Shown here: positions 1 to 8,487 of the stretch, piece by piece
Layout: every line of letters starts with the position of its first letter
Position numbering within the stretch: the first letter of the stretch is position 1
Assembly: GCA_047495785.1 (NCBI GenBank)
Contig: JBLDXI010000029.1
Location: forward strand, 806,001-870,000
DNA length: 64,000 bases
Direction of reading: 5' to 3'
Source of the DNA: Lepidodermella squamata
Lineage: Eukaryota; Gastrotricha
Program-made: the position numbers and the translations under genes
Notes under the pieces: model-generated
Told to the model about the DNA's origin: nothing
Databases searched by the model: none
Seen by the model: the letters and a program-made list of their open reading frames with translations, nothing else

Positions 1-237
1 CCCGAGCGGACTGGATACGCCAACCTCCGATCTACCCAGTGAGATAGCTAGGCACGTATGTTTACAATCTCATCTGCGTGGATGCTGAAACCTTTGGGCT
101 AATGCCATCGGAAGGCTTTCAACTGAGTGCTCAGCGGAAGGAATTCCTGTTTCGTCAGGGTTTCAGACATTACGTCTGGGTTGCATTATAAAGCAAGCTG
201 CGAGTCCATAAGCGCTTTGTATATTACACAATAAAAA
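1..237 (+). promoter_or_regulatory. Duplicated 5' flank and core promoter of class C receptor 1
   Basis: This is the 5' flank of the first receptor gene. Bases about 30-150 resemble the flank of the third receptor at about 8260-8370, including shared short blocks around GATGCT and GCCATCGGA. The duplicated unit therefore included upstream DNA. A TATA-like TTATAAAGC lies at about 185-193, some 50 bases before the ATG at 238. No other gene is visible here. Confidence 0.45.
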
Positions 238-2601
238 ATGAGGATCGACGTTGTAATTGGAATTTTTTTCGCCCTGAAATACTGTGGAGCTAAACAAAAG
301 CCATACATGCTCCGTATGTTGAATTTTCGTAATCAGCCAGCAGGTAGTTCTTGTGCTATCGGCCAAGACATCGCCGTGGATTTGATCAACAATCGCAGCG
401 ACATATTGTCAAATTACCACGTAATTCTCACAACTGTTAACGAGGGCCCGAATGGCGTGCTTGCGCCGAAAGCTCTGGCTGACTTCGATCGACGTTATGA
501 ATCACAACAAGCAGATTTTCAGGCTCCGCTTATCTCAGGTGTTTCATTGACTCCGGGTTGCAAAGCCGTCGGTTCGATGGTTCACTATTTTGGAATGATT
601 TTATTAGCATCAGCTTGTCTCAATCCACGATTTACGGCTAACAGGAGGCTGTATCCTGGTATGTACCGTGAGCGAGCGTCAGCCGAGGTCGCAAACTATC
701 CCGTCGTCGCTTTTATCAAGCGCATCGGATTTTGGCTAAAGTTTGGCATCATTGCAAATTCAGAGAATGAGTACAATATTGCTGTAGCCTCGCATCTTCA
801 GCAAACAGCTAAAGCAGAAGGCCTTGTTGTCAGCTGGTTCGAAGCGACACCATCGCCAGATGAAAACTCTATGAGGACGCTAAAGGACAGTGGTTCTCGA
901 GTGATCTTCGTCCAAGCCATTGAATTTCCCTTCTTCTCAAATTTTCTCTGTCAAGCATATGATGCAGGAATTTACGGGCCGAGGTACATTTTCTTGACAT
1001 CATACTCCTTAGCGGTTAGGGATCCGAGTTTGACAACATCAGATTCTTGTACCGCCCAGGTAATAAGGCAACAAATGAGCAGCATCTACTACGTTGGATC
1101 CACCACTTTCGCCCTCGAAAATAATGGTCCCGTCCAGTTGGGTTACAACGTTTCAGGATTTGATTCCATTTTTTTTACATACACGAATGGAACCAAAAAG
1201 GAGGACCACCCCGATCGGATATTTTGCCACGACCGAATTCTTCACAGCCTGTTAGTCCTAGATGAAACTGAGAAACGTCTAGCCAGACAAAACATGTCAT
1301 TGAGACACTTTAAGAATGACCGTATAGCTGTGATACGCGTGTTGAACCAAACAGTACCATCTCTACGGTTCACTGGTCTTCGCATGGGCTCTTTCGGTTA
1401 CAGCGAAAGGCTTGAGATCGAGGAAGATCTTTGCTATGTCTCAAGCCAATCTGCAGCCCTGGCGCTAACCTATAGCATGAAAATTGAAGTCGGAGATGGA
1501 ACTTCGTTGGGTAATTCAACGAACGTTTCAGCCAGCATCAAATTCACCCAATCACCCGTCCAGCCATTAAAGTGGATTACCCAAGATGGGAAGCCGCCGA
1601 AAGATAGTGCCCAGCTTGTTGTCTCAATGGAAAAGATATCACCTGAAATTCTCTACGTTATCGCATCGATCGCTTCGATAGCTTTTGGCTTAAAAGTAGC
1701 CGGACTTGTCACAATTTACTTTACCGGTAAGTTGGTACTGCTCGCGTCATCAAAACGTGAATGGGTTTTTCTTTCACTTGGATGTATTTCGCTCGACATT
1801 GCCTCGGTCCTTTTTGTTGCGGGGTTGGAGATAAACGGAGAGCTTACGTGCACTATTCGAATCATACTCTCTGTGGCTGGACTAACAGTTATTCACGGCT
1901 TCCTGTTGATCAGCGTTATGCAGAGATACAATTTTCCGGAATCTTCAGGTAAATTATATGGAACTAGCGTTTTCTCCACAGTTCAATCGGCGGGGTTGCG
2001 TAATTCTAATTTGAGAGGATTTCGGTCTACGTTGAATACAATAAACCCAAAGCAAACTGCTCACCAACAGAAACCAAAACGAAAACTGACTGCCTCATTT
2101 ACAAAAAAATTCATTGGTTCTGTGGCGATTCTGATCGCCATTGTAAATATTGCCGGACTTGCTGTATTGTTCTCGGCGGGAGCTCAAAAGGTATTGCCGG
2201 TTAGATTGGACGAGGAATCAATTTACGATGACGATATAGACACTGTCAACGAAGTTTTCGAACTTCACTGCTACTCGGAATCTACGACTGTTTTCTACGC
2301 GCTGACTGTCGGTTGCCATGGTTTGATCATGTTCACTTCGGCTTTCATGTCGTACCAGCTACGATCAAAGGCTGATATGAAGTATCTGCGTCTCGCCATA
2401 GTAGGCGAATTGACGCTTTTCATCGCCATGTGTCTCATCTTATTGGTTTTGTCTTCAGACTCGGCTACGTCGCAATACCTGGCAATGTCAATTGGTCTTC
2501 TGATTATCGCAGTGGCAATGCCAGCCTTAGTTTTCCACCGTCTGTACCATTTGGGAACGTCCGAAGAACGAAGCAATTCAGCTATACGCGACACCCTGTG
2601 A
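238..2601 (+). CDS. Class C GPCR, GABA-B-receptor-like, tandem copy 1 (intronless)
   Basis: A single open frame of 787 residues. A signal peptide (about 1-20) precedes an ANF-receptor/Venus-flytrap domain (about 22-460). Seven hydrophobic segments follow at roughly 470-492, 507-529, 536-560, 622-643, 683-705, 717-739 and 746-770. The order and local motifs resemble GABA-B receptors: the RASAEV block sits where GABA-B has its R-T-H-P-S-A strand, and DPSL sits before a conserved Cys. PPKDSA comes just before TM1, and paired Cys occur at the top of TM3 and before TM5. There is no Cys-rich linker domain, as in GABA-B. By eye, the GABA-contacting His of the RTHPSA strand is Arg here, so the ligand is probably not GABA. 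The loop between TM3 and TM4 is long (about 60 residues) and basic. Expected at the plasma membrane, probably as a dimer. The ATG was chosen because the signal peptide follows it directly. Confidence 0.9.
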   Translation: MRIDVVIGIFFALKYCGAKQKPYMLRMLNFRNQPAGSSCAIGQDIAVDLINNRSDILSNYHVILTTVNEGPNGVLAPKALADFDRRYESQQADFQAPLISGVSLTPGCKAVGSMVHYFGMILLASACLNPRFTANRRLYPGMYRERASAEVANYPVVAFIKRIGFWLKFGIIANSENEYNIAVASHLQQTAKAEGLVVSWFEATPSPDENSMRTLKDSGSRVIFVQAIEFPFFSNFLCQAYDAGIYGPRYIFLTSYSLAVRDPSLTTSDSCTAQVIRQQMSSIYYVGSTTFALENNGPVQLGYNVSGFDSIFFTYTNGTKKEDHPDRIFCHDRILHSLLVLDETEKRLARQNMSLRHFKNDRIAVIRVLNQTVPSLRFTGLRMGSFGYSERLEIEEDLCYVSSQSAALALTYSMKIEVGDGTSLGNSTNVSASIKFTQSPVQPLKWITQDGKPPKDSAQLVVSMEKISPEILYVIASIASIAFGLKVAGLVTIYFTGKLVLLASSKREWVFLSLGCISLDIASVLFVAGLEINGELTCTIRIILSVAGLTVIHGFLLISVMQRYNFPESSGKLYGTSVFSTVQSAGLRNSNLRGFRSTLNTINPKQTAHQQKPKRKLTASFTKKFIGSVAILIAIVNIAGLAVLFSAGAQKVLPVRLDEESIYDDDIDTVNEVFELHCYSESTTVFYALTVGCHGLIMFTSAFMSYQLRSKADMKYLRLAIVGELTLFIAMCLILLVLSSDSATSQYLAMSIGLLIIAVAMPALVFHRLYHLGTSEERSNSAIRDTL

Positions 2602-2685
2602 CGAAAGAAAAGACTTGATATAAAACTCATCTTCACTTGTAATTACCGTAAATTCCGTATTAGCTTCAGGGGGCATTGTAATTTC

Positions 2686-2760
2686 AAAGCCTCGAAAAAG
2701 GGGGTTGTAAACGGGACGTGTTACAATTGCGAGCATGCGACTTTATTGTTTCAAAGCAAG
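2686..2760 (+). repeat. Dispersed G-rich repeat, copy A
   Basis: This copy contains CGAAAAAGGGGGTTGTAAAC followed by GGGACG and a GCGAGCATG block. The same blocks recur at 3112-3235 and, on the minus strand, at 33925-34035. The order of the blocks varies between copies, so it may be a fragment of a short non-autonomous element or of a tandem repeat. Confidence 0.5.
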
Positions 2761-3111
2761 TTTTCAAGTGTTAGAATTGAGTAAAAATAAGAATAAATTG
2801 ATAATTTTTGAACTACAGCTTGTAAAGTCAACAGCTTTTCATCAAAATCGAGAACGTCATCGTTCGATTGCGAGTTTTCAGCCATTTTTATGCAAATTAT
2901 TGAAATTTTAAAATGTTAGTTTTCTTCAAATCATGAATGCTAGGAAATCGACAGCTACTTTGGCTATTTTCGTTGCTGAACTTCTCTCACTCGGCTATGT
3001 TTCGCCATTTTCTATCAAACAAGCCCATCAAACGCCTTAGAAATGGAATTTCAAAACGATAGGCGCTATTATTTTAGAATGCGATTTTCAAAGTTTGAAT
3101 TTGAATTTAGG

Positions 3112-3235
3112 TCCCGGGTAGCTATTGCGAGTATGAGGCTTTAATTTTTCAAAGGGCTTGAAAAGGGGGGTTGTAAAGGGGACGGGCGGTAATAACGGGT
3201 ATATGAAGCTATTACGGAATATACGGTATGTGTAT
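3112..3235 (+). repeat. Dispersed G-rich repeat, copy B
   Basis: The longest plus-strand copy. It runs from a GCTATTGCGAGTATG block, through a T-rich stretch and a GGGGGGTTGTAAA block, to TAATAACGGGTA and then ATATACGGTA. The reverse complement of 33925-34035 shows the same blocks in the same order. Confidence 0.55.
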
Positions 3236-4821
3236 GTGTTCAAACTTGTAGATTTTAAAAGAGAGAACGAATCAAGGGGCAGTTGCGTTAAGATAAAGGG
3301 TTTCCACATTGTAGGTGGTGTTCTGCATAGTGAACTCAGAATCAGAGTGAATCAGAGCCGTGTTTTTTCTTCTCTTGCTATGTTGTGATGGTGGGCGCGG
3401 TCGTGAGGTCAGTTATTTTTTGCTGATTTATTAGATGGAGATGATGAAAAATATTTGCAAAAACTACTACCACAACAAAATTCACCACCTCACCACCGCA
3501 ACATCGACGCAGTAAATAAAAATGGACTTCGACCCTGCAAACTGCAAACACCGCTTGCAATTATTATTACTATTCAGGGTGGCGCCTCCTCCAACCACGG
3601 TCGTCGTCGAAAAAGAAAATATAGCAGTTAAAAGTTAACGGTTCAAGGAGAAAACAAGATTTCGGCATTATTTTTATTTCCGAATGTACAAAAAATATTG
3701 GCTGTATTTGGGTTTGGCGGTGGCTTCGGCTTTGGCAAAAACCATAGCGAATCGCGAATTTCAGCATTCTGCGATGATAATATAATGAACTCGAAAATTA
3801 AGATCTGATCCCGAGAGTAGATGAGATGAGACGCTATTTTTCACGCCGAATAAAATGAGAAAGGAGAATAGCACAATAATAAACAATAATAATACCTTTG
3901 CTTTTTGCTTGACTTGCGTCTGAGATGATGGGATTCTCGTATTCTCACCTCGAAAAGCTATTCGCAAAGCTGCGCAAATAAAATGCGACGTCCAAAGTAT
4001 CGGCGTAAGCCTTCAGCCTTCATTACAACGGCCTGTTTAAGCTTTACGTTTAGTAGTTGGTATTGAAAAAATGGAAAAACTAGGGTCTTTATTACAGATC
4101 GATTGCTACCGAATTTTGACACTCTGTCGCGGAATTGGTAGTCTGTGGAATTCGGACTTCTCCCTGTGAGTTTTATAGCCCTATCTTTTCTTCAACTAGA
4201 TCGACCCACAGTCCTTCCGCCTTACGCCACATACAGTGTGATTCAGAAAGGCCGCGCTAACCACGATTGTATATTTTTCCTCTTGTCTTTTCCCCAAAAT
4301 TTTTTCTAAGTCCGCGCGTGCCGACTCGAAATTTTTTTTCGCAAACAAATAATAATAGCCAACACAAACTAGTTTTGTAATTTCACTGTAACGCCGTCAA
4401 TTCCCTTTATCATTTCGTCTCTTCTACGCCCCAAGTGTTCTTCTGTTACTGTTTCATTTGTCTGAAATATAAAACAGCAGAGCGACAGAGGGTGTTAAAG
4501 TCCAAACAAGACAAAGAATGCTGTATTGCAAACCTTTTTCGTTCGCCTACCTTCCTGTCGAATATTAGCGTTTACATTTCCCAGGAAGGGCTGCAGATGC
4601 GTGGCTTAAGCTTCGACTTTGAAAGCATATTTATTAGGGCTGGAAGCGGCAACTCCCGAATCGAAGATGTCTAAGCACGCACCACGCACGTTTCTCTCAC
4701 CTGTGTGGGCGCTGATTCAATTTGATAGACACAATCTGGCTTTCCTTCAAAACGATAATACGTTGTTGCTGTAAATCTATAGTTTTGTTAAGGAAAAGTA
4801 ATATTCCGGGAGCATGTCTGG

Positions 4822-4900
4822 GCTTGGGTATAAATGACCGTTATGAGAGTTTGGATTATTCATAATGTCAATTGAGCGTGATTTTACTGAGCAGGGAAAA
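4822..4900 (+). promoter_or_regulatory. Core promoter of class C receptor 2
   Basis: A TATA box (GGGTATAAATGACC) lies at about 4827-4840, 25-35 bases before the first ATG at 4865 and about 65 before the preferred ATG at 4901. Receptor copies 1 and 5 have TATA-like boxes at comparable distances, so TATA-directed initiation seems general in this family. Confidence 0.5.
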
Positions 4901-7231
4901 ATGCGTATTGATTTCGGGATTATACTACGTTTTGCCCTGCTGCTTTCTTCAGCTGAAGCAGCACCATACGTGCTACGTTTATTAAATTTTCGCAATCAGC
5001 CACCAGGTAGTTCTTGCGCCATTGGCCAAGACATTGCCGTGGACTTGGTCAACAATCGAAGCGACATATTGCCAAATTACCATGTTGTCCTCACAACGGT
5101 CAGCGAGGGTCCGAATGCCATGCTTGCGCCCAAGGCTTTGGCGGACTTTGATCGGCGTTTCGAATCTCAGCAATTTACCGATTTTCAAGCTCCTCTCATC
5201 TCAGGTGTGTCGTTTACGCCTGGCTGCAGAGCCGTCGGCTCAATGGTTCATCATTTCGGCATGATCATTCTGACGGGAAATTGTCTCAATCCAAGGTTCA
5301 CTGCTGACAGAAAGTTGTATCCTGGCATGTATCTCGAGCGGGCATCGGCTGAGGTAGCCAACTATCCAGTTATCGCTTTTATAAAACGTATCGGCATGTG
5401 GCAGAAATTTGGGATCATTGCTAATTCAGAAAATGAATTCAACATTGCTGTAGCCTCCCATCTTCAGCAAACAGCTAAAGCAGAAGGCCTTGTTGTCAGC
5501 TGGTTCGAAGCGACACCGTTGCCAGATGAGAACACAATGCGTTTGTTAAAAGAGAGTGGTGCTAGAATTATCTTCATTCAAGCAATAGAGTATCCCTTTT
5601 TCTCAAACTTTCTCTGTCTAGCGTATGAAGCTGGAATTTACGGGACGAGGTACGTTTTCATTACATCGTATTCCTTGGCTTTGAGAGATCCGAGTTTGAC
5701 AACTTCGGATTCTTGTTCGGCTCCAGTAATAAGAAAGCAAATGAGTAGCGTCTACTACGCTGGATCAGCTACTTTCGCCTTCGAAAATAATGGGGCTGTT
5801 CAGTTAGGATATGACATCTCAGGATTCGACGCGTTGTTTTCGATGTATACTAACGGCACTAAAAAAGAGGACTATCTGGAACGTTTGCTATGTCACGATC
5901 GAATTCTTCACAGCCTACTAGTCTTAGACGAAACTGAGAAACGTTTAACGAGACTGAATATGTCGTTGCGAGATTTTAGGAATAATCGGTCAACTGTCAT
6001 GGATGTCCTAAACCAAACCGTTCCATCACTGCCTTTCACTGGGCTACGTATCGGGAGATTCGGATACAGTGAAAGGCTTGAAATTGAGGAAGATCTTTGC
6101 TATGTCTCTAGCCAATCGGCAGCACTTTCACTCAACTACAACTTGAAAATTGCAGTTGGCAATGGAAACACTACGAACGTTTCAGCCATCATCAAATTTT
6201 CGCAATCTCCATTCCAGCCGCTGCGTTGGAATACATTGGACGGGAAGCCGCCAAAAGACAGTGCTCTGATTTTTGTTACAACGAAAAAGATAACACCAGA
6301 AACTCTCTACGTGATCGCCTCAATTGCTTTGGTGACTTTCATTTTAAAAATTGCTGCCATTATCGCAATATATTTCGCTCGAAGATTGAAACAGCTCGCA
6401 CCTTCAAAAGTCGAATGGATTGTGCTATCGCTTGGCTGCATTTCGCTCGAAATTGCTGCGGTTCTTTTTGCATCTGGACTGGAGACAAATGGCGAACTTA
6501 CGTGTACTACTCGCATCATACTCTCCGTTATTGGACTAACGGTTATTCACGGCTTATTGTTGATAAGAGTTATGCAGAGATACAGTTTTCTCGATTCATC
6601 GGGCAAATCATATGGGAGTAGCGCCAATTCCAGTGCTCAATCAGGATTTAGAGGATTGAGGCAACAATCAAACGCGAAGCCCTCTGGCCGCCAAAAGAAG
6701 AGACACCGAAGCCTGACAGCAGTATTTACGCTCAAATTCATTATCTCCATGGCAGGCTTGATTGCGATACTCAACCTTCTGGGGCTTGCTATAATATTCT
6801 TATCGGGGCCTCAACAAGTTTTGGTGGTAAGAATTGACGAGGAATCAATTTATGACACCGATAGTGACACTGTCAATGAGGTTTTCGAACTTCACTGCCA
6901 CTCAGAATCTGCGACCGTTTTTTACGCGTTGACTGTTAGCATTCATGGTTTGATCTTGTTCGCTTCGGCTTTCATATCGTACCAATTACGATCAAAAGCC
7001 GATATGAAACATCTGCGTCTCGCAATCGTAGGCGAATTGACCCTTTTCATCGGCTTTTGCCTCATAGTGTTAGTGTTGTCCTCAGACTCGGCCACGTCAC
7101 AATACCTGGCTACATCCATAGGGCTTCTAATTGTTTCTGCATTGATACCATCAATATTTTTTCATCGGCTGAAGTCCCTGGGATCTTCCGAATATCGGAC
7201 TAATTCAGCTGCGGGAAAAGCGCTATGTTAA
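4901..7231 (+). CDS. Class C GPCR, GABA-B-receptor-like, tandem copy 2 (intronless)
   Basis: The open frame starts at 4865 (788 residues), but I prefer the ATG at 4901. The sequence from there (MRIDFGII) lines up with the starts of copies 1 and 3 and begins a signal peptide directly. The upstream 12 residues are hydrophilic and have no counterpart. The domain plan matches copy 1: a flytrap domain, then seven hydrophobic segments from about residue 460. The GABA-B-like landmarks are retained (RASAEV, DPSL, PPKDSA, paired TM3/ECL2 Cys). A block of about 80 bases at 5447-5527 is nearly identical to copies 1 and 3, unlike the rest of the gene, which suggests gene conversion. A broken fragment of a further copy lies immediately downstream. 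Confidence 0.9.
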   Translation: MRIDFGIILRFALLLSSAEAAPYVLRLLNFRNQPPGSSCAIGQDIAVDLVNNRSDILPNYHVVLTTVSEGPNAMLAPKALADFDRRFESQQFTDFQAPLISGVSFTPGCRAVGSMVHHFGMIILTGNCLNPRFTADRKLYPGMYLERASAEVANYPVIAFIKRIGMWQKFGIIANSENEFNIAVASHLQQTAKAEGLVVSWFEATPLPDENTMRLLKESGARIIFIQAIEYPFFSNFLCLAYEAGIYGTRYVFITSYSLALRDPSLTTSDSCSAPVIRKQMSSVYYAGSATFAFENNGAVQLGYDISGFDALFSMYTNGTKKEDYLERLLCHDRILHSLLVLDETEKRLTRLNMSLRDFRNNRSTVMDVLNQTVPSLPFTGLRIGRFGYSERLEIEEDLCYVSSQSAALSLNYNLKIAVGNGNTTNVSAIIKFSQSPFQPLRWNTLDGKPPKDSALIFVTTKKITPETLYVIASIALVTFILKIAAIIAIYFARRLKQLAPSKVEWIVLSLGCISLEIAAVLFASGLETNGELTCTTRIILSVIGLTVIHGLLLIRVMQRYSFLDSSGKSYGSSANSSAQSGFRGLRQQSNAKPSGRQKKRHRSLTAVFTLKFIISMAGLIAILNLLGLAIIFLSGPQQVLVVRIDEESIYDTDSDTVNEVFELHCHSESATVFYALTVSIHGLILFASAFISYQLRSKADMKHLRLAIVGELTLFIGFCLIVLVLSSDSATSQYLATSIGLLIVSALIPSIFFHRLKSLGSSEYRTNSAAGKALC

Positions 7232-7244
7232 GTAATCAACTGTT

Positions 7245-7480
7245 ATTGCCATTATCAAGCTTCTGCGTCTCGCCTATTGTAGGCCGATTAACGCTTTAGC
7301 TTTTCGTCATCACGTGTCTCATATTATAGGTATTATTGTCAACCTTGGCCATGTCGTATTATCCATTGGACTCTTGCTGTCGATACCGTCAATACCAGTT
7401 ATGTCTTTTTATCGTTTAAGGACCACGAATTCGATTATATTTCAGCTATACCTGAAACCATCGCTTAAAAGGGATAGACT
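7245..7480 (+). pseudogene. Decayed TM6-TM7 fragment of a class C receptor
   Basis: Directly after copy 2, the sequence recalls the receptor 3' end. It contains CTGCGTCTCGCC, a GTAGGC-GATTAACGCTTT block, GTGTCTCAT, a TCGTATTAT...CCATTGGACT block and a TTTTTATCGT block. These are in the order found around residues 715-770 of the intact genes. The frame is broken by small insertions and deletions, and the rest of the gene is absent. It is a relic of an extra copy or of an unequal crossover. Confidence 0.65.
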
Positions 7481-7611
7481 AATTAAATGACGGTATGAAT
7501 TACTTGAGTCAATGAATTAAAGACAGTGAATCGCACTTTTTTCAAAAAATCAACTTTATCTACTTTGCATCAGAGTAAAAGGTTGTAAGACAGTTCCCCA
7601 ACGTCCAACGT

Positions 7612-8050
7612 CACTTCAGCAGTGATATTTGAGCAGGCGAGACTTCAGCAGAACTTATTTCAGCAGTTGCTCAGCAAACAGCACTTAAGCAATCGAGTGT
7701 TCAACGTATAGAGTCTCTTTATCCGCTGAAGTGTCGTTATGACAAAATGTCTTATGCTCAAATATGCATCTGCTAGAATGTGAAACGTTTATTCTACTAA
7801 TCTGCTGACCTGGCGTCTGTTTAAATTGTGTTTTGCTCAAATTCACACTGAGTAAATGTCGTATGCTGAAATGACTTCTGCTAAAATATATCATTGCTCA
7901 CAAGACTTCTGCTGAAGAGACGTTTGCTTATATTACAGCTGCTAAAGTGTGAGTTGCTGAAGTTTCGATCGCTTAGGTGCTGTTTGTTGAGATAGCGAAT
8001 GCTAAACTATGTTCTGCTGAAGTGTCTGCTGAAGTCAGCGGATTTCGGCT
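7612..8050. repeat. Degenerate 15-bp minisatellite in inverted arrangement
   Basis: From about 7865 to 8030 the trinucleotide GCT (usually GCTGAA or GCTAAA) recurs with a strict 15-base step: 7911, 7926, 7941, 7956, 7971, 7986, 8001 and 8016. The other bases of each unit vary. To the left, at about 7612-7710, the reverse-complement core (TTCAGCA, AGC) recurs with mostly 14-15 base steps: 7618, 7632, 7647, 7662, 7688. The two arms face each other across about 7715-7760. The varying spacers rule out a simple microsatellite or a CRISPR. A foldback-type transposon with tandem-repeat termini is one explanation. Confidence 0.7.
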
Positions 8051-8119
8051 GAATTCAGACAAAATATGCGCAAGAGCGAGTCTCGTTCCGTGAGGTTATT
8101 TTCCTGTTTACACATTCAG

Positions 8120-8487
8120 GTTTAAATTTTCCCAGGATGGACTGCGGAATGCGTGGCTCAGCTTTCGTCTTCTCGAGACCTCTATGTATCACAGAGGAAG
8201 CGTAGTGGCGCAAAACACGATCGAGTGGACTTGAAACTCCGACGTTCGACCCACTCAGTTACTGTTTCTGAGCACGATTGTTTGCTATCCTATCCGCGTA
8301 GATGCTTGAGAGCATGAGCTCATGCCATCGGAGGCTTTCAACTGACTAATCCGGAGCAGGAAATCCTGCAGCGCCAAATTTATCAACTTTCCTTGAGAAC
8401 GCCTAAGCTGGGGTGCAAATGAATGTTATAAGGTCTATTTAACATCATTCAGAGACTCAATTATAAGAAAAAAATTATTAGAGGGAT
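8120..8487 (+). promoter_or_regulatory. Duplicated 5' flank of class C receptor 3
   Basis: This flank is homologous to that of copy 1 (the block with GCCATCGGA and CTTTCAACTGA) and, at about 8130, to the flank of copy 2 near 4575 (a TTTCCCAGGA block followed by GCGTGGCT). The three flanks share ancestry, so the tandem unit carried its own promoter. No clear TATA box is visible; TTATAAGG at about 8427 is a weak candidate. Confidence 0.45.

Larger units (their letters stand above)
2602..4864. other. Intergenic region with dispersed repeats, no supported gene
   Basis: There are 2.2 kb between receptor copies 1 and 2. Two copies of a G-rich dispersed repeat lie at about 2686-2760 and 3112-3235. 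The last 300 bases (from about 4560) resemble the flank of copy 3 near 8120, and a TATAAAT box lies at about 4830. The short open frames here show no recognisable domain or splice support. Confidence 0.6.

Noticed and set aside
7685-7894. Minus-strand open frame of 69 codons in the 15-bp repeat region
   Set aside because: A 15-base period is five codons, so a repeat lacking stops in one frame stays open by itself; no ATG context, domain or splice support.
7612-8050. CRISPR-like array
   Set aside because: Units are only 15 bases with a 6-7 base core and no fixed repeat/spacer split, and the context is an animal genome.
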